A stretch of DNA of 64,000 nucleotides from Owenia fusiformis (Eukaryota > Annelida > Polychaeta > Sabellida > Oweniidae): assembly GCA_903813345.2 (NCBI GenBank), contig CAIIXF020000011.1, forward strand, positions 36,366,166 to 36,430,165. The letters are read 5' to 3'. Made by a program: the position numbers and the translations under genes. The notes under the pieces were generated by a model. That model was not told the DNA's origin and searched no databases. It was given only the letters and a program-made list of their open reading frames with translations. Shown here piece after piece: positions 13,201 through 25,200 of the stretch (positions are counted from its first letter, which is position 1; each line of letters begins with the position of its first letter).

Positions 13201-16200
13201 GCGCTCCTGAAATACATCAATAAACACACAAAGTGCTCCTGAAATACATCAATAAACACACAAAGTGCTCCTGAATACATCAATAAACACACAAAGTGCT
13301 CATAAATACATCAATAAACACTCAAAGTGCTCATAAATACATCAATAAACACACAAAGTACTCATGAATACATCAATAAACACACACAGTGCTCATGTGA
13401 TTTGTGCAATTGTATTTTTCAGGGATTTTGATACAAAATTGTACATCTGTAATGGAGCATTTGAGTTCATGGATAGCAGTATTCTGACACGTACTACTGA
13501 GAATGGTTTTATGTTCCCTCTTTATATATCTACTCATGTCATATTACTGGGAATGCTAGCAGTCACTGTATTACAGAAATACTGGTGAGGATATATTTTA
13601 ATTGTTTTACTACTGAGAATTGGTTTATGTTCCCTCTTTATATATCTACTCATGTCATATTACTGGGAATGCTAGCAGTCACTGTATTACAGAAATACTG
13701 GTGAGGATATATTTTAATTGTTTTACTACTGAGAATTGGTTTATGTTCCCTCTTTATATATCTACTCGTGTCATATTACTGGGAATGCTTGCAGTCACTG
13801 TATGGTCTTATGACTGAGATAAAGTACAAATGTCAAGCTCTTTATTTTGCTAGTTCAAAGAAAATATTAATTATTTTAATTAACCTAATCCAAGGACTGA
13901 AGAGAACACTCTATATTCATCAACTTCTGATCAATTGTAATGAGATGACTGTTGACCACTCATTGACCAATCAGAGTCTAGTGTTTCAACTCGAGTAATA
14001 ACAATGTGTCATTCCAGGTCTCCTGTCCAAGAAGGTAAAGAAGCAAAAGATGACAGTTTACTTTCTAACAGACCAGAGTTAGCATTCCATGCAAGTAAGT
14101 TCATGCATTCCATACAAGTAAGTTCATGCATTCCATACAAGTAAGTTCATGCATTCCATACAAGTAAGTTCATGCGGATTACTTACTCGTTATCAAAGTG
14201 TTTCAGTATGTTTAATCTTTATACTAAATAGTCATTATTTAACATTAAATATCTTAATTGCATTTCAGTTCAAATCGTGTTTTTTGCTGCTATGGGGATT
14301 ACTACTCAGCGAATGAAGTATCTCTGGACTCCTTATATGTGCATATTTGCAAGTATTGGGATCACTGACTACCATATATGGAGTTGCCTAATTAAAAAAC
14401 TGAACAAGTCAGAAATAGCTGTAAGTTGCCTTTCATGTAGAATTAGATGGCCACTATAATGCTGAAATATTGGACCAACTGAATTAGGGTGGGGGTGGGG
14501 CTTATATCCAATTAATGCTACCAATAATATGGACTTCAGCAATTTTGTTGAAATTTTAAATATGAATAACTAGAAGTGTATTACACTGCAGCCATTTCCA
14601 AAAAACGGTGGCTATAGCTGTTCAATGGGATTTGCTATGCCTTGGCGTTGCTGTTATCTAGTTCAGTTTGTTTCTTACATTGTAGATCCAGTTACTCCGG
14701 CACTTAACAGCAATATTGGTCATCTCTGCTGTGCTTTATAAGGTAGTGTATATATGTAATTCTTAAAACATTTGATGTACAGTGTACAAAACTGCTGAAT
14801 TCTCATAATTTTTAGAAGCTTGAATATCTGCTAATGGGTCTCTTTATACAACAGAACAGGTGCCATTCATTGAATTATACTTTACAAAAATAATTTTATC
14901 TCAATTTTAATTTTGGAATCAGTTTATCTTGATTACCAATTGGTGAAAACGTACTGCCACATTCATGCTTCTCTGCCCTCCTTAATATATAAGCTTTCTA
15001 TCATACTACTCTGCCTTCCTATATATATAAGCTTTCTATCTTGCTACTCTGCCTTCCTTGATATATAAGCTTTCTATCATACTTCTCTGCCCTCCTTAAT
15101 AAATAAGCTTTCTATCATACTACTCTGCCCTCCTTAATATATAAGCTTTCTATCATACTACTCTGCCCTCCTTAATAAATAAGCTTTCTATCATACTACT
15201 CTGCCCTCCTATATATATAAGCTTTCTATCATTCTTCTCTGCCTTCCTCGATATATAAGCTTTCTATCATACTTCTCTGCCCTCCTTAATATATAAGCTT
15301 TCTATCATACTACTCTGCCCTCCTTAATATATAAGCTTTCTATCATACTACTCTGCCCTCCTTAATATATAAGCTTTCAATCATACTACTCTGCCCTCCT
15401 TAATATATAAGCTTTCTATCATATTACTCTGCCCTCCTATATATATAAGCTTTCTATCATACTTCTCTGCCTTCCTTGATATATAAGCTTTCTATTATAC
15501 TACTCTGCCCTCCTTAATATATAAGCTTTCTATCATACTACTCTGCCCTCCTTAATATATAAGCTTTCTATCATACTACTCTGCCCTCCTTAATATATAA
15601 GTTTTCAATCATACTACTCTGCCCTCCTTAATATGTAAGCTTTCTATCATACTACTCTGCCTTCCTTGATATATAAGCTTTCTATCATACTTCTCTGCCC
15701 TCCTTAATATATAAGCTTTCTATCATACTACTCTGCCCTCCTTAATATATAAGCTTTCTATCATACTACTCTGCCCTCCTTAATATATAAGCTTTCTATC
15801 ATACTACTCTGCCCTCCTTAATATATAAGATTTCTATCATACTACTCTTCCCTCCTTAATATGTAAGCTTTCTATCATACTACTCTGCCTTCCTTGATAT
15901 ATAAGCTTTCTATCATACTTCTCTGCCCTCTTTAATATATAAGCTTTCTATTATACTACTCTGCCCTCCTTAATATGTAAGCTTTCTATCATACTTATCT
16001 GCCCTCCTTAATATATAAGCTTTCTATCATACTACTCTGCCCTCCTTAATATGTAAGCTTTCTATCATACTACTCTGCCCTCCTTAATATGTAAGCTTTC
16101 TATCATACTTCTCTGCCCTCATAAATATATAAGCTTTCTATCATACTACTCTGCCCTCCTTAATATATAAGCTTTCTATCATACTACTCTGCCCTCCTTA

Positions 16201-19200
16201 ATATGTAAGCTTTCTATCATACTACTCTGCCCTCCTTAATATATAAGCTTTCTATCATACTTCTCTGCCCTTCTTAAGATATAAGCTTTCTATCATACTT
16301 CTCTGCCCTCCTTAAGATATAAGCTTTCTATCATACTATTCTGCCCTCCTTAATATATAAGCTTTCTATTATACTACTCTGCCCTCCTTAATATATAAGC
16401 TTTCTATCCATAACTTGGTATTAATGACTTTCTTCCTTATTTTCAGTGCTTACCTCCTGTGCTAAAGGACTTGGAAGAGCTTAGGGAGTTCTATGACCCA
16501 GATACTGTAGAGCTTATGGATTGGATAAAGTAGGTGCAGATTACTGTTTGACTGTCACTTTATTTGATTTGATTTGAGTGGATTCTGTAAATTTGTCATT
16601 GTATTAATAAATACATACAATAAGAAAAAGAAGTTGTCCTGAAATAACCGAAATTTGTACATCTTGGCCTTAAACTCCCAATTTTCCAGGTTGATTTTTT
16701 CAAAAATTTAGATTCCTGTGTTGTATAAAAAAGGTTCCAGATTTCATTCCGGGTTTCATTCCGAGTTCAAATTTTATTCCAAATTCCATTTTTTGGGTTC
16801 AACACAAACAAAGGCCAACGCAAACCGACTAGCAAATAATCCAGTTGTACACATAATTTAAGAGTTGGGAATTAAACCACATTCATTTTAAATGATATAC
16901 ATTGTGGGCCAAAAAAAACAATTCCCAACATGAACAATTCATATGATACTGTATATGTTAAACCATGCCATGTATTATATACCATTTTAAAGATAAATCA
17001 TCTAACAATATAAAACCATCCAATTGAAAAACCTTTGTTTTCTTGTGGAGTTACAGGCTAAAATTGAAACCAGAGGTACCACAAGTAACCGAAAATCAAA
17101 AAATCAAACAGAACAGTAGGTTTTCTATTATATGGTGTCATATTGTTAGGAAATGATTTATCTTTTTTGGCCCACCCTATATATATATTTCAATCCATAT
17201 TATGTAAGTAAATAGGCTTCATGTATTTTTCAGTCATGTTCATTGAGTTTTGATATTTTGATAGGAATATTGTTACTAGTCACATTTTGAGACCTTCAGC
17301 TGACTAAAACCAAAAAGGAATGAAAAGTACCACTGAGAAAAGACAATTCTGGGCTGTAAAGAAACAAATCATGTTTTTTGTCTATTTTTCCAGATTTTTT
17401 GATTTTTTCCAGGCCACTAAAAAAATTCTCATTGTTTTTTGTAATTTTTTCTGAGTTAACAACTTTCTGTCCGGGTTGGTGGGTAAAATTCCGGGTAATC
17501 CAGATAAAATATCGGGCAGAGAGTTGAGGGCCAATTAACACCAAGATTTGATTAGGTTTTGGGCATGCTAGGTAAAGCACTTGGTGGCTATTTTGAGTTT
17601 TACAATTAAAAAGTATGACATTTATCACTGTGTATCTTGTTTATATATATGTGCATCCAGATAAGCTACTCCTGTATTGTATATGTGCATGTTCCAGGAA
17701 GTCCACTCCTAAATATGAAGTGTTCTGTATTGTATATGTGCATGTTCCAGGAAGGCCACTCCTAAATATGAAGTGTTCTGTATTGCATATGTGCATGTTC
17801 CAGGAAGGCCACTCCTAAATATGAAGTGTTCTGTATTGTATATGTGCATGTTCCAGGAAGTCCACTCCTAAATATGAAGTGTTCTGTATTGTATATGTGC
17901 ATGTTCCAGGAAGGCCACTCCTAAATATGAAGTGTTCTGTATTGCATATGTGCATGTTCCAGGAAGGCCACTCCTAAATATGAAGTGTTCTGTATTGTAT
18001 ATGTGCATGTTCCAGGAAGTCCACTCCTAAATATGAAGTGTTCTGTATTGTATATGTGCATGTTCCAGGAAGGCCACTCCTAAATATGAAGTGTTCTGTA
18101 TTGCATATGTGCATGTTCCAGGAAGGCCACTCCTAAATATGAAGTGTTCTGTATTGTATATGTGCATGTTCCAGGAAGGCCACTCCTAAATATGAAGTGT
18201 TCTGTATTGCATATGTGCATGTTCCAGGAAGGCCACTCCAAAATATGAAGTGTTCTGTATTGCATATGTGCATGTTCCAGGAAGGCCACTCCTAAATATG
18301 AAGTGTTCTGTATTGTATATGTGCATGTTCCAGGAAGGCCACTCCTAAATATGAAGTGTTCTGTATTGTATATGTGCATGTTCCAGGAAGGCCACTCCTA
18401 AATATGAAGTGTTCTGTATTGCATATGTGCATGTTCCAGGAAGGCCACTCCTAAATATGAAGTGTTCTGTATGGCATATGTGCATGTTCCAGGAAGGCCA
18501 CTCCTAAATATGAAGTGTTCTGTATTGCATATGTGCATGTTCCAGGAAGGCCACTCCTAAATATGAAGTGTTCTGTATGGCATATGTGCATGTTCCAGGA
18601 AGGCCACTCCTAAATATGAAGTGTTCTGTATTGCATATGTGCATGTTCCAGGAAGGCCACTCCAAAATATGAAGTGTTCTGTATTGCATATGTGCATGTT
18701 CCAGGAAGGCCACTCCTAAATATGAAGTGTTCTGTATTGCATATGTGCATGTTCCAGGAAGGCCACTCCTAAATATGAAGTGTTCTGTATTGTATATGTG
18801 CATGTTCCAGGAAGGCCACTCCTAAATATGAAGTGTTCTGTATTGCATATGTGCATGTTCCAGGAAGGTCACTCCTAAATATGAAGTGTTCTGTATTGTA
18901 TATGTGCATGTTCCAGGAAGGCCACTCCTAAATATGAAGTGTTCTGTATTGCATATGTGCATGTTCCAGGAAGGCCACTCCTAAATATGAAGTGTTCTGT
19001 ATTGTATATGTGCATGTTCCAGGAAGGCCACTCCTAAATATGAAGTGTTCTGTATTGCATATGTGCATGTTCCAGGAAGGCCACTCCAAAATATGAAGTG
19101 TTCTGTATTGCATATGTGCATGTTCCAGGAAGGCCACTCCTAAATATGAAGTGTTCTGTATTGCATATGTGCATGTTCCAGGAAGGCCACTCCTAAATAT

Positions 19201-22200
19201 GAAGTGTTCTGTATTGCATATGTGCATGTTCCAGGAAGGCCACTCCTAAATATGAAGTGTTCTGTATTGCATATGTGCATGTTCCAGGAAGGCCACTCCA
19301 AAATATGAAGTGTTGTGTATTGCATATGTGCATGTTCCAGGAAGGCCACTCCTAAATATGAAGTGTTCTGTATTGCATATGTGCATGTTCCAGGAAGGCC
19401 ACTCCTAAATATGAAGTGTTCTGTATTGCATATGTGCATGTTCCAGGAAGGCCACTCCTAAATATGAAGTGTTCTGTATTGCATATGTGCATGTTCCAGG
19501 AAGGCCACTCCTAAATATGAAGTGTTCTGTATTGTATATGTGCATGATCCAGGAAGGCCACTCCTAAATATGAAGTGTTCTGTATTGTATATGTGCATGT
19601 TCCAGGAAGGCCACTTCTAAATATGAAGTGTTCTGTATTGTATATGTGCATGTTCCAGGAAGGCCACTCCAAAATATGAAGTGTTCTGTATTGCATATGT
19701 GCATGTTCCAGGAAGGCCACTCCTAAATATGAAGTGTTCTGTATTGCATATGTGCATGTTCCAGGAAGGCCACTCCAAAATATGAAGTGTTCTGTATTGC
19801 ATATGTGCATGTTCCAGGAAGGCCACTCCTAAATATGAAGTGTTCTGTATTGCATATGTGCATGTTCCAGGAAGGCCACTCCTAAATATGAAGTGTTCTG
19901 TATTGCATATGTGCATGTTCCAGGAAGGCCGCTCCTAAATATGAAGTGTTCTGTATTGTATATGTGCATGTTCCAGGAAGGCCACTCCTAAATATGAAGT
20001 GTTCTGTATTGCATATGTGCATGTTCCAGGAAGGCCACTCCAAAATATGAAGTGTTCTGTATTGCATATGTGCATGTTCCAGGAAGGCCACTCCTAAATA
20101 TGAAGTGTTCTGTATTGCATATGTGCATGTTCCAGGAAGGCCACTCCTAAATATGAAGTGTTCTGTATTGTATATGTGCATGTTCCAGGAAGGCCACTCC
20201 AAAATATGAAGTGTTCTGTATTGCATATGTGCATGTTCCAGGAAGGCCACTCCTAAATATGAAGTGTTCTGTATTGTATATGTGCATGATCCAGGAAGGC
20301 CACTCCTAAATATGAAGTGTTCTGTATTGTATATGTGCATGTTCCAGGAAGGCCACTTCTAAATATGAAGTGTTCTGTATTGTATATGTGCATGTTCCAG
20401 GAAGGCCACTCCAAAATATGAAGTGTTCTGTATTGCATATGTGCATGTTCCAGGAAGGCCACTCCTAAATATGAAGTGTTCTGTATTGCATATGTGCATG
20501 TTCCAGGAAGGCCACTCCAAAATATGAAGTGTTCTGTATTGCATATGTGCATGTTCCAGGAAGGCCACTCCTAAATATGAAGTGTTCTGTATTGCATATG
20601 TGCATGTTCCAGGAAGGCCGCTCCTAAATATGAAGTGTTCTGTATTGTATATGTGCATGTTCCAGGAAGGCCACTCCTAAATATGAAGTGTTCTGTATTG
20701 CATATGTGCATGTTCCAGGAAGGCCACTCCAAAATATGAAGTGTTCTGTATTGCATATGTGCATGTTCCAGGAAGGCCACTCCTAAATATGAAGTGTTCT
20801 GTATTGCATATGTGCATGTTCCAGGAAGGCCACTCCTAAATATGAAGTGTTCTGTATTGTATATGTGCATGTTCCAGGAAGGCCACTCCAAAATATGAAG
20901 TGTTCTGTATTGCATATGTGCATGTTCCAGGAAGGCCACTCCTAAATATGAAGTGTTCTGTATTGTATATGTGCATGTTCCAGGAAGGCCACTCCTAAAT
21001 ATGAAGTGTTCTGTATTGCATATGTGCATGTTCCAGGAAGGCCACTCCTAAATATGAAGTGTTCTGTATTGCATATGTGCATGTTCCAGGAAGGCCACTC
21101 CAAAATATGAAGTGTTCTGTATTGCATATGTGCATGTTCCAGGAAGGCCACTCCTAAATATGAAGTGTTCTGTATTGCATATGTGCATGTTCCAGGAAGG
21201 CCACTTCTTAATATGAAGTGTTCTGTATTGTATATGTGCATGTTCCAGGAAGGCCACTCCTAAATATGAAGTGTTCTGTATTGCATATGTGCATGTTCCA
21301 GGAAGGCCACTCCTAAATATGAAGTGTTCTGTATTGTATATGTGCATGTTCCAGGAAGGCCACTCCTAAATATGAAGTGTTCTGTATTGCATATGTGTAT
21401 GTTCCAGGAAGGCCACTCCAAAATATGAAGTGTTCTGTATTGCATATGTGCATGTTCCAGGAAGGCCACTCCTAAATATGAAGTGTTCTGTATTGCATAT
21501 GTGCATGTTCCAGGAAGGCCACTCCTAAATATGAAGTGTTCTGTATTGTATATGTGCATGTTCCAGGAAGGCCACTCCTAAATATGAAGTGTTCTGTATT
21601 GCATATGTGCATGTTCCAGGAAGGTCACTCCTAAATATGAAGTGTTCTGTATTGCATATGTGCATGTTCCAGGAAGGCCACTCCTAAATATGAAGTGTTC
21701 TGTATTGTATATGTGCATGTTCCAGGAAGGCCACTCCTAAATATGAAGTGTTCTGTATTGCATATGTGCATGTTCCAGGAAGGCCACTCCTAAATATGAA
21801 GTGTTCTGTATTGTATATGTGCATGTTCCAGGAAGGCCACTCCTAAATATGAAGTGATCTGTATTGTATATGTGCATGTTCCAGGAAGGCCACTCCTAAA
21901 TATGAAGTGTTCTGTATTGCATATGTGCATGTTCCAGGAAGGCCACTCCTAAATATGAAGTGTTCTGTATTGTATATGTGCATGTTTTAGGAAGTCCACT
22001 CCTAAATATGAAGTGTTCTGTATTGTATATGTGCATGTTCCAGGAAGGCCACTCCTAAATATGAAGTGTTCTGTATTGCATATGTGCATGTTACAGGAAG
22101 GCCACACCTAAATATGAAGTGTTCTGTATTGTATATGTGCATGTTCCAGGAAGTCCACTCCTAAATATGAAGTGTTCTGTATTGTATATGTGCATGTTCC

Positions 22201-25200
22201 AGGAAGGCCACACCTAAATATGAAGTGTTCTGTATTGTATATGTGCATGTTCCAGGAAGTCCACTCCTAAATATGAAGTGTTCTGTATTGTATATGTGCA
22301 TGTTCCAGGAAGGCCACTCCTGAATATGAAGTGTTCTGTATTGCATATGTGCATGTTCCAGGAAGGCCACTCCAAAACAGGCAGTGTTCTCAGGCAGCAT
22401 GCAACTTTTGGCAGGAGTCAAGTTGTGCACTGGAAGATCTCTGACCAATCACCCTCACTATGAAGATAAACAACTCAGAGAGAGAACAAAAGAGGTAGAG
22501 TGTTGCGTTTTCCAATATATTCCAACTTTTGGTTGTTCTGCACAATACATGTAGCTACAAATTGTCATAATACATGCACAATAACTACAAATTGTCATAA
22601 TACATGCACAATAACTCTGATAGCAGTAGGTAGTTACCAGTCAGGTCAGATAGTATAGTGGGTAGAGTAGAAAGTTCCCTTTAACTTAAATATTTATCAG
22701 TTTTAGTTGTTTAATTTCATATCACCCTTATTTATCTAGTAGTTATTCAAATAAAAATATGTTCAGTAAAAGAAAAAATTATCTGTCCAATACAAGAAAA
22801 GATATTTCACTTTTTGTGATCTAATAACGCGGGTCTATGGGGAATCTTTCCAAACTCAAAGTTACATTTTCAAAAAAATTAAATATTTAAAGTTGATAAA
22901 CAATATTCGGTACCATATTTCTAAATGTACTTTTACATGTATATTTTATAAATATTTAATGATTTCAATTATTATTTGACTGAACTCATCTGCAAAAGTC
23001 AGTTTCCCTGTTAGTAAACTTGACGATAGGCCTAACTTTAATTGATAATTATCGAACGAAGTTCGGAGGGATATAGGGAACGCCTCCGTCTGTCCGTCCG
23101 TACGTCCATCCGGGCAATAACTCAAATACCGTTGGCCCGATTTTGTTCATATTTTGTACACATATACCCAATGGGGGTAGAAGTTCTGCTGGAAAACGGA
23201 TTTTCAAAATGGCCGCTCATTTAAAAATGGCGGCCATTTTAGTGCCGATTTTACAGTTATTTAGGTACTGCATATAAAACTGTAATAGCAATATTTTTTA
23301 AATGTAAAAAAGTTATATAGTACATTGATTAAGCTAGAAATGTAAATACAGAAGAAATGCATGGCAGCCATCTTGAGAAATGGCTGCCTTTGCACGTCTT
23401 TTTACAATTTTTGCTGTAACTTGAAAAATAGTGGAGCGATTTTGTTCATATTTGGTATGTGAATACTTTAAGCATAACACAATGTCTATTGACATTTTTG
23501 GTAGTAGGCGGCCATTTTTCAAAATGGCCGCCATTTTTACGTGTGTTATTTAACATTTTTTACTGTAAGTCAAAAAGTAGTTGAGCGATTTTGCTCATAT
23601 TTGGTATGTGAATACTTTAAGCATGGCCGAATGTCTAATGACATTTTGGGTAGCCATTTTTACGTGCGTTATTTTTTCATTTTTATTATAACTCAAAAAG
23701 TAGTAAAGCGATTTTGTTCATATTTTATATGTGAATACTATAAGCATGGCACACTGTCTAATGACACTTTGGGTAGTAGGCGGCCATTTTGAAAAATGGC
23801 CACCATTTTTTACGTTTTTTACTATAACTTGAAAAGTAGTGGAGCGATTTTGTTCAGATTTGATATGTGAATACTTATGAACCTTGCACACTGTCTCATG
23901 ACACTTCGCGTAGAAGGTGGCGATTTTAAAAAATGGCCATCATTTTTACATTTTTTGCTATAACTCCAAAAGTATTGGAGTGATTTTGTTCATATTTGAT
24001 ATGTGAATACTTTTAACATGGCACATTGTCTAATAAAACTTTGGGGAGTAGTGGGCCCTTTTGAAAAATTTATGTGTGTTATTTTACATTTTTATTATAA
24101 TTCAAAAAGTAATAGAGCAATTTTGTTCATATTTGATATGTGAATACTCGTAAGGATTGCATACTGTCTTATGACATTTTGGGTAGTAGGCGCCGGCGGC
24201 CATTTTAAGGAATGGCCAGCATTTACATGTATGCATGGGCGATTTTTTAAAAATTTTATATGTGGCTACTCAAAAGCATATTACTTCTTCTGATGACAAC
24301 TTGGCTAGTGAGCAACCATTTTGAAAATGGTGGCCTTTCTTATGTGTGTTATTTTAAGATATTTGCTATATATTTTGTTTGTAAAATGCCAGCCATTCCT
24401 GTTCGATGGGATTGGCTACACTTTGGCGTTGCCGTTGTTCTGGTTATACCAACGAAAGAAGTTGCTATGTTAGTGTCAGCACCATGAGTGGTGACATATT
24501 TTTATAGACTCCAACTTTTTTGTGGCTGGTGTTCAGCATCTGAAACAGTGTTATCAATGAAGTTGACATATCATTTACCAATACTAATCAAATTTTATAA
24601 ACTGTACTTGCATACAAAATGTATTTTTATTTGCTTCTATATCTAGTTATACCAGTACTATGGAAAACGATCTCCAGATGATGTTTATAAGATTATGAAG
24701 AAATATGATGTAGGCTACATAATACTTGAAGACAGTATATGCTTGGCCAGGAAGTCTGACCATTGTACCACCACTGATATCATCAATATAGACAATGGCT
24801 ATGTAAGTAAAATATAATGTAGGCTACATAATACTTGAAGACAGTATATGCTTGGCCAGGAAGTCTGACCATTGTACCACCACTGATATCATCAATATAG
24901 ACAATGGCTATGTAAGTAAAATATAATGTAGGCTACATAATACTTGAAGACAGTATATGCTTGGCCAGGAAGTCTGACCATTGTACCACCACTGATATCA
25001 TCAATATAGACAATGGCTATGTAAGTAAAATATGATGTAGGGTACATAATACTTGAAGACAGTATATGCTTGGCCAGAAAGTCTGACCATTGTACAACCA
25101 CTGATATCATCAATATAGACAATGGCTATGTAAGTAAAGTACAGTTAAACATATGTCTAATCTGAATGCCTCCGGCAACTAGCCAAATGTATTTCAAGTA

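Noticed and set aside
17650-22361. CRISPR-like regular spacing
   Set aside because: No unique spacers: the whole 53-bp unit repeats, and the host is a eukaryote.
18080-22448. Many 95-152 codon minus-strand frames with a repeated MHICNTEHFIFRSG peptide
   Set aside because: By-products of the 53-bp satellite read in rotating frames; no independent gene evidence.
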